Of a stretch of 64,000 bases of DNA, positions 11,701 through 22,885 are shown one piece after another (positions within the stretch are counted from its first letter, which is position 1; every line of letters starts with the position of its first letter). The translations under genes and the position numbers were made by a program. Where the stretch lies: contig OX235279.1 in NCBI GenBank assembly GCA_944472155.2, positions 53,603,564 to 53,667,563 of the forward strand. Reading direction: 5' to 3'. The notes below the pieces were generated by a model that saw only the letters and a program-made list of their open reading frames with translations, made no database searches and was not told the DNA's origin. The stretch is from Trichobilharzia szidati. Taxonomy: Eukaryota; Platyhelminthes; Trematoda; Strigeidida; Schistosomatidae.

Positions 11701-14700
11701 TAGGTGTGCCACAGTCGACTCCGAATACATTTTGTCTACAATTTCTCTTGGATCTAATTCATTTATTCAACAAGGATCCCGAGTTGTTACGAAAACGGGG
11801 AGATATGATTATCACGTAATAAATGATTATTATAGTTTTTATTTGACTGATATTGTATTAAGGGATATTTTGATTGTTAGGTGTACATTGATTCAGAACG
11901 TTTATCATACCGTTGTGTATGGGAATTCCTATATTTAGTCATTTATATTTTCAAAAATCCTTTACTAACAAATCGATTCCATTGTTAAAACTATGACGAC
12001 ACAACTAGCAAGTCATGATCAAATAAATGAACTGTATGGTGTACATCCATCGACTATTGACTAACATTTGTAATCTTTCTTGACGTGAACTCGAGATTTG
12101 ACTCTGTCTGTCAAAACGTGATGTGGAAATGACTGGATGTGACGGGATTACTGAGAAAGTGTATTGCACCCTACTTTAAATCGCGGGATGTTGTCATCTT
12201 CAGCTTGATTTCATCGTTGACCTCGATGTTTCAAGAATTAGTTTGTCATTAGGCAAAAGTGTCGCTGATTTCGAGTAGACAGAAGATAGTGTCCTCGTAT
12301 GTAAAAAATTAGGCAAAACGCGGGGAACTCGAGACAACTTGAGCAAAACTCAAAGTAATCCTCTGTTTTCAAATAAAGATAGTGCTGTACTGACTGCTGG
12401 TTTAAGAATAGAAACTACAAATGGTCAAACGTGTTGACCTTTAACTTATTTGTGAAGTTGCATCCCCTAAAATCAACTGTATACTGATGAAATCTCAGCG
12501 CCACTACAAAACCAGCGTTTTTTACTCACTAAGTTGCGTCGTCGTCGATGCAATCGTGATATCCATCTATCCAATGAAGGACTTACGTTAGTTCACTACA
12601 TCCCTCTTTGCGTCATCTGGTCGTTGAAAGTGGGAGGTATAAAGGGAATGACTGTCTTTGATCATTGGTGTCTGCATCTTATCTCTCAGGTAGGTTTGGT
12701 GTTGATATATATACTATGGTGAGGAATAATGCTGTTAGATGTAGAGTGTTACGTTAGGAGGGAAACTAAATCAGTGAGATGGCGAAGTTACGTGTGGGTA
12801 GCAAAATGACTAAGACATGTGTTACGCAGACTGATCTGTCGCCTTACTCGACAAGCAATGTTAGCTGATATAACACTATATTGAAAAAGAGTGAGGTTTT
12901 GTGATAACAGAACGTGGCATGAATACTTGAAGTTTTGACTGTTGACTTAGACCATGTTAGAAATGCCTGGTTGACACTGGGTTTTAACGCCGGGAATGTT
13001 CTTAGCTGTCAATTTTCTCAGGTTTGGTGTTAAGTCATTAGTCCGGAATTAGTTTCATTCCGTTAAGCTTTAGAAATTTTCGGATAGACGTTCGCTATTT
13101 ACATAAGAACTCATTCATTCTTATTTCATCTTTATTTTGTGCTCTAGTCCTTATTTGTTAACTGGAATTTTATTAACTGTAACAGTATCGAATGGTTGTT
13201 TTCGAGGAATGTTTCAGGTGGTAGTTATATAAAATCTGATGAGAAAATACAAAACAATGTATCTATCTGTTCAGCTATCATAGATTATTATTTATTGAAA
13301 TATTTACTATTAAATTATTGTATAGTGATTCAAAAATAATCCATTTGCCTAACTGTTCAGGAATCTATGTACACCCAGGACAGGTTTTATATTTGCAAAA
13401 TCAGATGTATTGAAAGTCAGCATGTTTTTTGTGTTTATATTTTAGAGTTTCACGTGAGTTTCTATTGACTTGTTTGTTTTGATTTCCGTCTAGTGATCTT
13501 TGTCAGGTTCTTGGAGCTGATATCGTTTATTGCACCATTTCTACAATTATTTCTTATATTAAACCACTGGATTCTGCATTTGTACTAATACAAGCATTGA
13601 ATCGAATTCTCCTAACACAACCAGTTTTAAATGATTTTCGTAAACAGCTGCGAACAATCAGTACGAAGGTAAGTGAAAATAGTTGAATTTTTAAAAACTT
13701 AAAAGTGCATTGTTAACAATAAAATAATCCTTAACTTTACTCCTACATCATGATGACCAGTTTTCCTAGATACGCTATTTCTTCTTCTGTTTCTACACTA
13801 GTTTCATCACAACTAATGAATTTGCCTCAGTGATGACCGTAATTATTAAGAACGTGAAATTTGGACTGACGTTTTCAATCAAGAGACAAGTTGTCCTTCT
13901 GCTAGCAATCGATGTATAATACTACCAAAGAACTTTGTTATAGCTGCTTATCATTTGAATTGATGTAGAAATATGGAAACAGTAGCAGTTATAAAAATGA
14001 GTGTCATTCGATCTAATAGAGATAATTACTGTAGATCTTTGTAAGTGAGCGATATGATCACAGCACTTTAAAAGACTTGGGTGCAAGACTAATACTATAG
14101 TAGAATAACTTCATCACACCCAATGTCACCCATCTAGTGATGACGTTTGCAATGAAACTTACTTCTCATAGTCATGTCCTTAATGTGTTTATATCAAATA
14201 AAACTATTACTCAGGTCGAGACATGCACCAATTCTCGACGTTTTTGACTTTTGGTTTGAGCCACATAGTGAGTGGGGTAGAGACTGCGTGACTGGGCTCC
14301 TGGAGATGTCCGTAACCCATGACTTGAGAGTGTTGGTAGTATGACTCGAAATCATTCTCAACAGCTCAGATGCATTCACTCCTAATGATGCCCCAGATTC
14401 ATCAAATCGTCAATATTCTTTCTCCTCAATGCCTGCCCCCTTTATTTTAGCTTTCTTTCTTTTCTCTACTTTGTTGAAGCGTTAGAAACCCATGATTAAT
14501 TTCATAGATGAGAATTTGCGGTTATGTAAGAAACAGTAATATGGTAGATGGCATCTTATGTGGTTGAGTTCAAAGGGGGAAATTATAGATAGTTAATTTT
14601 GTCAGTGATTCACATACCTGCAATTTAGGATATGACACAAAATGAATTTATAATCAACAAAACCACAGATTTCAAAGAGTCAGTTGTAATCATTGGAATG

Positions 14701-17700
14701 AGGTAATGTGAATGTTCAAAGAGCGTCAAATAATTATACTGGTATAATGCTACCTAGACTTTTTGAAAGAGACTATGAAGAAGAGCTGAGAAAGAATGCT
14801 GTTATTGTTTACATTAATTGATCACTGGGATTTAGAATGTGTTGTTGTGTAGTCCTAAGTGCTGACTGATTTCCATCAGTCAAGTTTGCAATGTTCTTAA
14901 GGTGTAGAAGGACGTAATACAGCATTAAAATGTCAGGTGATGAAAAAGTCTATAATCGCTAATGTAGAAATAAAGGCTGAACATACCTTGTCGCAATTAC
15001 AAGTTAGGCTTACTCGTACTAATTCGCATGCACTTAGATATGAATGAGTGTTTTAGACAGAATGCTCGGTATTCAGTATATTACCGCAAATTCTTCTTGT
15101 ATTTTCATCCTATAGTCACTGTTCACTGAATGGATTGACGGCGCACTGTGTATTGACCTACTTACTCCTAACTCTCTCAAGCTGAATCAGTACTTCTCCC
15201 CACCGCACCCCTACTTACACAGGGACAGATAAATTCTTATTCACGTTGATGCAGTAATTATTAATACATTGTGAATTGATCTGTTCAGCATACAGCTTGA
15301 TCAGGTATGTCGACATCGAACTGCCCTCGTAGCTAACGCTTCTACTTACTCATTGAATCCTGCCTTATATTTGATAAATTCCTCCTAGTTATATGCTGTC
15401 TTAACGTCTCTTTTGCTCCACCAATGCAGTCACGCATCTTATTCTATGGTAGAGACATTGAACTAAATTACTCTTGTACTGCACATAAGTACGAACCGGT
15501 GTGGCTGTGTACTGCTAAGCAGTCACAAACTAGGATGAAATGGCTGTTCAGCACTCACTCCCTGCTTTCAATGATTCTCTAAGCGACATCCGTCACCAAA
15601 TCAACGCTGGACTCAGATAGACCACATAGCCATAGGGTATCGTTGGCGAGGGTCAGTAGAAGACTGTCGCTCCTTCTGGAACACATGCGTAGTCTCCGAT
15701 CACGCTCTGGTTCGCGCACGTTTATGCTTACGACTAAATGGTCATAGGAAATTGCTGGCAGCGAAACAGTTACGTCCCCAACTAGATCGAGACACTGAGT
15801 CCTTATTTAAGGAAGAAATAGCGAAACGAGTTACTGAGGTCGACAGCAGGACTTCCCCCGAGTTAGCCCTGCACAACATACAGTTAGCTGTGGACACAGC
15901 CGTGAAAGTTGTCAATAAGCTAAAACCTAAAGTTAATAAAAGCCATCGGATCTCTACCGCCTCATCCGAACTTATTGACGCTAGAAGACTGATTCCGGTG
16001 AGCTCCGAGTATGATAGGGAGCGAACGCTACTTAAACGAAGACTAACAAAAAGTCTTCGCAACGACCGTGAACAGTGGTGGGCGACAAAAGCGAAAGAGA
16101 TGGAAAAGGCATCGGCGATTGGCAACACCAGACAACTATTCAGGCTTATCAGGGAAACAGGTGGCAAAAGGCAAATGATAAGTGAAACAATCTCAGAGAA
16201 AAATGGCACCATAATTAGCTCCCAGGATAGACGACTGGAACGCTGGAAAGAACACTATGAGGAGCAGTTTAATTGGCCCACAGCCACACTTAACCTGCCG
16301 GACATCCAACACCTCCCTGAATGGGAGGTAGACACAGGTCCTCCGTCCTAACTGAGGTTACTAAAGCCGTCACCAATATGAAGCAAGGAAAAGCAGCGGA
16401 ACCTGACTTACTGACTCCAGAGGTATTTAAGTACGGTGGAGACAGTTTTCTGTCTGCATTAACTGAGGTTCTAGGCAGCGTCTGGGAATCAGAGGAAGTC
16501 CCATCGGGTTGGTGTAAGTCACTGATCATCCCGATATACGAGAAGGGAGACAAGTCTTCCTGTGATAATCACAGGGGGATTAGATTTACTAATATATTAT
16601 CTTAGGCTCTAGGCTCAATAACCATGCGTAGACTAAGTGGTGCTCGGGAGGAACAAACACGAGAAAACCAGACAGGCTCTAGGCGAGGAAGAGGGTGTAT
16701 TGAACATATCTTCACCCTTCGACAGATTCTAGAATATAGGCATTCCTACCAGCGTCTAACAATCATTATATTTCTTGACCTAAAGGCGGAATTCAATTCT
16801 GTCGACCGAGAGGTTATCTGGTGATGCTTGCTTCACTCACTGCTTTCAATGCGCCTTTAATCCATTCAGTGAACAGTGAATACAGAGGGCTAGTTTCGCA
16901 TATGCCAGTTTACGCCGTTTCTGGCGTAGACTTGATATCCGACTATCGACCAAAGGGCGTGTATACTGCTCAAAAGTCCTTTCCGTCCTCCTTTACGGCT
17001 GTGACACCTGGCCATTGAGAGCGGAAGACATGAAAAGACTAGCTGTCTTCGATCATAGGTGTCTGCGTTCCATCTCTCGTGTGAAGTGGTATGATAAGGT
17101 GAGCAATATTGAGGTTAGGCGTCGAGTGCTAGGTAAGGCGGGGAAGTCAATAGACGAGACTGTGAAATTACATCGACTGAGATGTAATCAAACTCGGAAT
17201 AAACGAACTACCTACACCTACATAGGGACTATAATATTCAGGCGAATTTATCAGATTGTGTTACAAAACTCCATTTCCTCGTCTTCAATAAAACTGCAAT
17301 TAGAAACACGAGCTGAATCCTTTTATTATATTGATTGCTTTTACATTGAATGAGGAAACCAGAAAACCACAGGGACAATGAAAGTTTGTATTGATCACAG
17401 ATGAATACATAAGTACAAATTAGAATTTGGATTTACAAGTAATTAAGGCAAACGAGATGGTTGTAGAGGGTTATTATATTCAAAATCACCAGTTATAGAG
17501 GAGCCAGAGTAATTTTCAAAAAATAAATTTAACAACCTTCAACTCGATACATACATGCATACTGGATGATCAGCCAGAGATACCTCGACTTCCATGAGAG
17601 CGACAACGGTGCAAAACGAAGATCATTCGGCAATGTTCGTAGGGACCCAGTAGTCGGTGTTGATACCGAGTCTCGTGAAACTCTAAGACCGTTTCAGAAA

Positions 17701-20700
17701 TAAATAGAAAACAAGAGAGCACTTATATGCAATACTGCAATAAATCAAATTTGTGACAGCAGAGTATGGCTTTACAACTGGAAATAATATGGTGTCTCCA
17801 GACTGACTTGACATTGAGTGGAATGTTGCATAACCATTTTCTAACTTGACATGGCTGTAATTACTTGGCAATAGTATTTGATCAAACAGCTTCCCACTTC
17901 AAATGTGATTGATTCACACTTATATAACTTGATATGATTATGAGCAATAGTTTGTGCTCGAAACGTCATCAGTTAACATAACTGTACAACACTGTGTGAT
18001 TTAACAAAATAAAATCTTATCCATTATGGAGTTATAATCCTCCACTCTTGCGAATCGCACTTAAGTACTTAGCACCAAATAGCTAAGATCACTTCTGAAA
18101 TATATAAATTTCTGTATGCTTAGCATTATGTTATATACTGAAGAAATTGGACACGCATTTCACTTCGTGAAGAAAACGAGCATAACAGATGTGGTTATTG
18201 TGAATTCAATTCAACTCATAGTTTGTTCTCCTCAAATGTCTAAGAAATATTTCCTATGATATTAGAGAGTGAAACCAACCAGCCAACACTTCAGTTGTGA
18301 AATAGTTCTAATAAATAGATACATGATTTGTATAGTAGTATTTACTCGCAACATATATATTTGAGTTTCTACTAATAACTCTCCGTTAAGAAAACTAATT
18401 ACATAACTCTCGATTTTATAGATCTACTCTCAGCATTAATTAAGATAACATAGTTAGGTGGAGAAACAGGGTAGACACCTAGTTTATTTAACTGAACCAA
18501 AACTATAACGCTCATGTACTTGAAATGACACCAATCCCTGACTAAATTTTGATGCATGAAAAATTGAATGGAACTTCTACATTCGTTTCATTAAGCTAAC
18601 CGTATGTTTTTGTTTTCTTTTGTAGACTCAATGTCAGTTATTTGAAAAACTTTACCGAGCCTGGTGTTATAATCCAGTTTCATTATTATCACTTTGTTTG
18701 TTGTCGCAGAATTATAAACATTGTAGCCGTTTGGTGAAATCATTGTATCCTTTGACTGAACACAATCTCTTGCATATCATCATTACTTTTCTTTTCCCAC
18801 AAGAAAGGAGTGTCAATTGGAATTCCATGCGAAATATTTGCCTAGTAATTAAAATATTTTCGAATCGCTAGGCGACATAAGGCGAAATCGTAGAGGTTGA
18901 GTAATTCCTTATTAGTATTAGAAATAGAACTACCAAAATAGTTTGTAGGTGGTAACATCATACTAGCTTTCAACTGAATTTACTGAAACTTCTTATTTGC
19001 AAGTATTCTTATGTCATATTTTCCTAAATGATCGACCCTCTTAATGAGTAGTTCTGATGGATTGACTGTGTTTTTCAAGTTCATCAGTAGAATGTGTTTA
19101 ATTTAGTGTCTGGTGGAGCCCTATCACTATAATTTGTAATCTGAGAGTTTGTTTGTTTGTTGTCCGTGAGTTACTTTTATCACATTGTGACTCAAGGTAT
19201 TCTGCGTTGATCAGCTTTCAAGCATTTTATTTTCATAATAAGTAAATATTAGCTTGTTTTCTTAACCTAAGTTTCTTGCATCGCCACTTGATCATTATGC
19301 AACAAGTGGAGGTATTGTTATAACCGTTGAAATGTTGTACGATTTGGACCAGTTAATTCAGATGATTGAATCACCAATATTCACCAGTAAGTTGTATTAC
19401 TTATTATCTGTGTCTACTTTAGAAATCTTCATTACTGAAAGACAGACCCAAAATCAGCATTTTTGGAGATGTGTCAGTTTTACTTTTGGTGAATTGATAG
19501 CCAGATTTCAGCATGTTACAGTCTGTACACTCATACGTATACTGTTTATCTGGATGAAGACATGATATGTGTAACACATGCACAAATTTCAATAGTTCGC
19601 ACAGACAGAAAATCTTATACGAGTAATCAGCAGCAATATTTATGTCAAAATAAATGAGTTTCCGAAATTTTGAGATGTACTACAATGCTGAAACTGTGTA
19701 TGTGTCTGTATGTATTTGCCTTATTAATTAGTTTTTGTAAACATTTTGCTATTGACTACTTTCTAAATTTAAAAATATCTATGTCGTATCGTTTGGCAGG
19801 CTTTACTTTACTTAAAAAATGCATGACACATTGAGTTTTTATAGATTTTTATCATCTAGACTGACATTCTCATATTTTACTGTTCATATTTATCATTCAG
19901 TTTTAGTAGTGTGAACATAGCTCTATAATATTGAAACGGTAAAGCCTATTATGAGTGATTGTTTTACTTTGTTTCAGGTCTCCGGATGCATATGCTTGAT
20001 AGACGTTTCAGCACTGATCTTCGAGAAACCTTATATTGCTTACTCATGTGTCTTCCACAAACGGATGCATTTCAGACACTTTGGAGACGTTTACAGTGTT
20101 TACCGCCCGTGGAATGCATTTCAGAAAGTTCAGCGTAAGTACAAAACTATTTTATAGGGTTTGTTTAATTGTTTTAACACATTTTGAGTGAATAGACTCA
20201 TAAATTGAAAAACTCCAAAGGTACGTCTTCACAAATATGTCAGAATGGGAGACATTTTTATTTTTCTTCTATTTGTATGTTTACCTGTGGAAAAAGTTTG
20301 TTTGGTTGAAAAAACGGATTGATGGAGAATTAAAAGTCTACCAGTGTTGTGTGTTATCATTAATTCTGTTTCACCTATTGCCAAAACTATATAATCAGAA
20401 CATTCTTCCTTGCTCGTTTGTTTTTAATTTTGTTATAGCCTGAGGAAAACTTATGCGAAACCTAGTGTGTAGTGGAATTAAGTTAATGGAAATTCTCAAG
20501 CCACCTACTAATGAAAAGAAGTTATACTTTTTCAGTATTGATGAAGGAATAGTTAAAATTGTAAATCACTCAGGTTTTCGATTTATGACTTTCATGGTAA
20601 TATGGTGTTCTCTAAAGTGGATAGTTACCTCATGAAGTATTCATCAATCTAGGAAACATCTTCGAGCTATTCACTTTTTCCTGATTGCTTGTTTCAGTAA

Positions 20701-22310
20701 ATGTATACATTTACATTTAGTTACTTCTCGTTGGTAACTTTCAACTGTTTTCCCCTGATGCATAATAATGCTTACTGATGACCCGAATCATGAAAATGTA
20801 TGAAGCGTTTGCCTGAAGAAACAAGGAGTATGAGGAAATGTTTAGGATCTTAGCACTTTGGTCACGCTGAATTGAATGGATACATAAAAGTAGATCCGGT
20901 TTTCTGGCGGATGAGAATCAAATCAGCATCACATACAATCAAAAAATGTCTCCAGGCAACTATGAAATAACTGCTGATCAATCATGTTGAGAGTAATCAC
21001 GACATTTTATTAAAGTTCATGTAGAGAAAAATTCAGTGTCATGCTGACTTTCGTTCTGAAGATTTTTCGAGTGAGAATAATCTGGATAACTGTCTGATGC
21101 ATCCCCTATTGTGCCAGTATTTGTTATGAGATATAAAAGTCTTCCTTTGCACGCAGTGAGCTTCACTACGTCGATATTTAACTGAATGTTCGGGAAACAC
21201 TGCTCTGTAAATTTAGGAATGGTTTGTATCCAAGTTTCTCTTTCCTTCACTTATGATTCATTTTCTTCTTTGCTTCAAAATCAGCCAAACACACAAGTTG
21301 ACAATATCTAGCAAACAATGAAGAAAAGAACTGACAACGGGAGCTCTATTCATCGAATCAACGGAGAATATGTGCAATAGGCGACGTGCACTACACCTTT
21401 ACGATAAATGGGGAAAAAGAACGAGAACCATAAAAATTGAGTTTCGAAGTAGTGTAGTTAGAAATACATGTGATTATGAACAGTAGATTGTAATCGAGAC
21501 GTCATCCACTAAATAAAACTTTCATTGTGTGATATATCCAAAAAAAAATTACTATGGAATTACACACTGCCGTGCTTGACCAAGTTTACAGACATGGTAA
21601 ACTGGGATTTCAGTTAGTTTTTTCTTTGAAATTATCTTGAATTTTTGTCTATGTAAGTCTTTTCAGGACGTCCATTTTTTCTATTGGTACATTTTCAGAC
21701 AAGTTTATAGTAATGAATAAATTTGTTATTTACTTTGATGATACTGCTATTCGTCTTTTTTATATTAGTCATACTCCAGAACATCAGTATTCTACACAAA
21801 ATGCGGTTGGTATACATATCAACTTTGATGGATTGTTTGATCATTTTCACCAAATTCAAAAGCAATCTGAGGAATATCGTTTAAGAAACATGATAAAGCG
21901 TTATGGAGTATCTCAAAATCATACTACTAATTCATCATCTCATGCTAATCATTCTAGTAGTATTTGTCTTGAAAGTGACTGTAATACGTCGCGGATGATT
22001 CACAAAGAAAAATCTACGGACAACTCAAATTTCTTCGATAGTCCAACTAAAATTTACTCTAAAACAGCAAATACGCTATGTTCTGCAAGTGAATATTTAA
22101 CTGAGGTAAATTCTTTTGTGTTCCTTGACATGTAACTTACACTGAAGCTCTTTATCCCCTAGGTGAATTGCTCGATCTTAGGATATTTTTAAAATAGTAT
22201 TTGTGGCCCTGTATTAAGATTTTCAGGTTTCCATTCGAGTTACAAGTACATCTTGGAAATTAAATCCATTGCTTTCGCATTCGCTTTATGATTACACTGC
22301 ACTTCAGTAA
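5653..22310 (+). CDS. VAC14: VAC14 homologue, PIKfyve complex scaffold (11 exons seen, 5' part missing)
   Basis: VAC14 is a HEAT-repeat scaffold that holds the kinase PIKfyve and the phosphatase FIG4 on endolysosomal membranes, controlling PI(3,5)P2. Exons: 5653-5765, 8391-8723, 10105-10252, 11184-11433, 11529-11815, 13494-13668, 18626-18744, 19307-19386, 19978-20134, 21769-22105, 22227-22310. All junctions are GT-AG and phases agree, giving 693 residues in the window. Diagnostic stretches are 'LLPEMLKLVSDPADE', 'DPELLRKRGD', 'KLYRAWCYNPVSLLSLC', 'LIQMIESPIF' and 'CLLMCLPQTDAFQ', the last four lying in the conserved C-terminal oligomerisation region. The human protein is about 780 residues. 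The first visible codon aligns to roughly residue 200 of it, so upstream exons should lie before base 1 or be unrecognised. A low-complexity Ser-rich insert sits in exon 2. Introns are full of retroelements. Confidence 0.9.
5829..6441 (+). mobile_element. 613-bp GC-rich non-autonomous retroelement with 11-bp target duplication
   Basis: The insert is flanked by exact GTAAATATTTC direct repeats (5818-5828 and 6442-6452), ends in a short tandem tail (AAGTAAAGTAAAGTAAGTAA-like), and is much richer in G+C than its surroundings. Such a tail and variable-length duplications are typical of RTE-driven retroposition. It has no ORF of note and no clear tRNA-type promoter. It lies in the VAC14 intron between exons a and b. 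A diverged relative seems to lie at 49905-50400. Confidence 0.8.
6453..6841. other. VAC14 intron, nothing recognised
   Basis: AT-rich intronic sequence without coding or repeat signals that I can recognise. Confidence 0.4.
6842..7548 (+). repeat. repeat A, 3'-truncated copy in + orientation
   Basis: It matches 22886-23585 directly and 4015-4733 in reverse complement, so the two copies flanking VAC14 exon a are inverted relative to each other. The copy stops abruptly at about 7548, where RTE-like sequence begins. Confidence 0.75.
7549..7825 (+). pseudogene. decayed RTE reverse-transcriptase fragment
   Basis: Near 7585 a + strand frame reads 'SSCDIHQGISLTNAALTKI', corresponding to the S-C-D-N-H-R-G-I-S-L block of RTE reverse transcriptases. 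Frame breaks follow at once. Confidence 0.55.
7826..8325 (+). repeat. inverted-repeat arm 2 (partner 215-720)
   Basis: Near-identical reverse complement of 215-720, lying within the VAC14 intron before exon b. Confidence 0.75.
8391..8723 (+). CDS. VAC14: VAC14 exon b
   Basis: The first half is a Ser/Thr-rich linker without counterpart in the human protein. The second half, from about 8570, encodes the HEAT segment 'LKWIKTFVELDPHHMLSYAS'. The donor is gtaagc at 8724. The open frame that runs in from 8345 is intron before the AG at 8389-8390. Confidence 0.85.
8724..10104. other. VAC14 intron, nothing recognised
   Basis: AT-rich intron of about 1.4 kb. I see no ORF with a known motif and no match to the other repeats in the window. 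Confidence 0.4.
10105..10252 (+). CDS. VAC14: VAC14 exon c
   Basis: It encodes 'ETAVCINETLLKAVRQF' followed by a Ser/Asn-rich stretch. The phase joins exon b (g + aa) and exon d (ct + t). Confidence 0.8.
10315..10666 (-). mobile_element. diverged solo LTR (family of 29226-32553)
   Basis: The stretch follows the LTR of the 29-32 kb element through the shared landmarks: ATACTAACGCAA near 10352, 'cgtgcac' near 10505, CTTCAGCTAAACAAGTC near 10569, and the terminal AATTATCTACCGCTACA ending at 10666. It differs at many positions, so it is an older insertion than the solo LTRs at 39 and 40 kb. No target duplication is evident. Confidence 0.75.
10667..11183. other. VAC14 intron, nothing recognised
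   Basis: Plain intronic sequence ending in the exon d acceptor. Confidence 0.4.
11184..11433 (+). CDS. VAC14: VAC14 exon d
   Basis: It encodes 'RLAALRWITVLAEVCSAEVF' and 'LLPEMLKLVSDPADE', the best conserved HEAT block of the family. The 69-codon open frame at 11251-11460 is the same frame reading on into the intron. Confidence 0.9.
11529..11815 (+). CDS. VAC14: VAC14 exon e
   Basis: It continues directly (phase 0) from exon d and ends with 'FLLDLIHLFNKDPELLRKRG', the start of the C-terminal VAC14 domain. The donor gtaata follows 11815. Confidence 0.85.
12050..12960 (+). pseudogene. decayed RTE reverse-transcriptase fragment
   Basis: Around 12075 a + frame reads 'FLDVNSRFDSVCQNVMW', corresponding to the V-F-L-D-x-x-A-A-F-D-S-V-D-R motif that carries the first catalytic Asp. 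At 12620-12690 'SLKVGGIKGMTVFDHWC' corresponds to the RTE C-terminal block W-x-L-R-x-E-D-x-x-R-L-x-V-F-D-H-R-C. Many frameshifts are present. It lies in the VAC14 intron between exons e and f. Confidence 0.65.
12961..13493. other. VAC14 intron, nothing recognised
   Basis: Intronic sequence with no recognised element, ending in the exon f acceptor. Confidence 0.4.
13494..13668 (+). CDS. VAC14: VAC14 exon f
   Basis: It encodes 'DSAFVLIQALNRILLTQPVL' and 'FRKQLRTISTK', aligned with the FASTMV-ALN-ILLTS block of the family. The donor gtaagt begins at 13669. Confidence 0.85.
13877..17905 (-). repeat. repeat B in - orientation, interrupted by RTE sequence
   Basis: The flanks 13877-15589 and 17193-17905 are near-identical reverse complements of one continuous stretch at about 24486-26967. 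Between them lies an RTE fragment that the other copy lacks. The repeat carries only short ORFs of 61 and 62 codons, both preserved in the two copies (14194-14379 with 26463-26648, and 17683-17871 with 24527-24715), with no known motif. Class unknown. It occupies most of the VAC14 intron between exons f and g. Confidence 0.75.
15590..17192 (+). mobile_element. RTE retrotransposon fragment (endonuclease end, RT, C-terminus)
   Basis: From about 15600 the + strand encodes 'RWTQIDHIAIGYRWRGSVED' and then 'SDHALVRARL', the last endonuclease motifs with the catalytic S-D-H. It continues into the 199-codon frame 15752-16351 (linker between nuclease and RT), then 'KQGKAAEPDLLTPEVFKYGG' (16380-16440), 'SSCDNHRGIRFTNIL' and 'FLDLKAEFNSVDREVIW'. 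After a deletion of the YADD region it resumes with 'FDHRCLRSISRVKWYDKVSN' near 17050. It is truncated at both ends and has stops, so it is dead. This is a different RTE subfamily from the one at 27907-35155. Confidence 0.85.
17913..18625. other. VAC14 intron, nothing recognised
   Basis: AT-rich intronic sequence with no recognised feature. Confidence 0.4.
18626..18744 (+). CDS. VAC14: VAC14 exon g
   Basis: It encodes 'QLFEKLYRAWCYNPVSLLSL' and 'CLLSQNYKHCSRLVKS'. The preceding intron is almost 5 kb and contains repeat B plus an RTE fragment. The donor gtatcc (18745) gives phase 2. Confidence 0.85.
18745..19306. other. VAC14 intron g-h, nothing recognised
   Basis: Intron of 562 bp. The open frame beginning at 19332 belongs to exon h and its read-through. 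Confidence 0.45.
19307..19386 (+). CDS. VAC14: VAC14 exon h
   Basis: It encodes 'GGIVITVEMLYDLDQLIQMI' and 'ESPIFTS'. I chose the acceptor AG at 19305-19306 because it fits phase 2 from exon g and gives the family junction K-F-G. The more upstream AG near 19271 would break the frame. Confidence 0.8.
19387..19977. other. VAC14 intron h-i, nothing recognised
   Basis: Intron of 591 bp with standard GT-AG borders and no element recognised. Confidence 0.45.
19978..20134 (+). CDS. VAC14: VAC14 exon i
   Basis: It encodes 'LRMHMLDRRFSTDLRETLYC' then 'LLMCLPQTDAFQTLWRRLQC', matching the [21 protein letters not shown] block at the VAC14 C-terminus. Confidence 0.9.
20135..21768. other. VAC14 intron i-j, nothing recognised
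   Basis: Intron of 1.6 kb. Short open frames at 20237-20635 lack motifs and are taken as chance. Confidence 0.4.
21769..22105 (+). CDS. VAC14: VAC14 exon j
   Basis: It encodes 'INFDGLFDHFHQIQKQSEEY', aligned with the last conserved helix of the family, followed by a Ser/His/Asn-rich tail longer than in the human protein. The acceptor at 21767-21768 fits the phase. The open frame beginning 21713 is partly intron. Confidence 0.8.
22227..22310 (+). CDS. VAC14: VAC14 exon k, probable terminal exon
   Basis: The donor gtaaat at 22106 and acceptor tttcag at 22221-22226 join in phase 0 to a 27-codon tail and a TAA at 22308-22310. There is no conservation to support it. The alternative is read-through of exon j to the TAA at 22133-22135. 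Confidence 0.5.
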   Translation, partial: VSIRVTSTSWKLNPLLSHSLYDYTALQ

Positions 22311-22885
22311 TCGATTACACTCAGTATTAATGATCATAATATCACTCCGATTACACCTTACCTGTTTACAATTTTCTGCATCTTTTAAATTCAAAAATTC
22401 TGATTTATCTAATTTAGCTATCAGGAATAAGGCATTATTACTATTGTTCGTTCCTTTGGTTGCGAAGGTAACATTGGGGCTTCAGCGGCACGTCCCTACT
22501 GGGCTCTTATCTGTAGTTATTTTCAAATAGCTTTCATTTACCTTTTCACATGATCTCTGTGCCACAATGTACAACCAACTTGTCACTTCCCCTTCGGGTT
22601 ACTCTCGTGGTCTCGGCATTCAATATTACTTGAGGATTTCCTCAGAGTTTGTCCGATTTTTCTACACCTACCTTTGTACATTTGTTGTTAGGTAGCTTCC
22701 TGGCTAGTTAACTTTCTCCCAGAGTCCCTACCTATCCTTTCAGATAAGCCACATGATATTCATTATCGAGCAAAGAAATCTGTTGACATAAGTCTTCAGT
22801 CTCTTAGGAACGCTTTCCTAACGCACACACCTAACCTGTGAACCATATTCAATTTTTCTATAGATATGTTTGAAATACAGCGTAA
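22311..22885. other. VAC14 3' flank / intergenic
   Basis: Contains the presumed VAC14 3' UTR. No canonical AATAAA was picked out with confidence and no other element is recognised. Confidence 0.35.

Noticed and set aside
14194..14379. Repeat B 61-codon ORF as a gene
   Set aside because: Same reasoning: conservation between two young copies of a repeat is not evidence for coding.
15742..16212. 156-codon minus-strand ORF
   Set aside because: It is the antisense shadow of the RTE linker/RT frame on the + strand, which carries the recognisable motifs.
19264..19306. Alternative VAC14 exon h acceptor near 19271
   Set aside because: It would fit only a phase-0 donor upstream; with the donor after 18744 it runs into a stop, whereas the acceptor at 19305-19306 keeps the frame and the conserved K-F-G junction.
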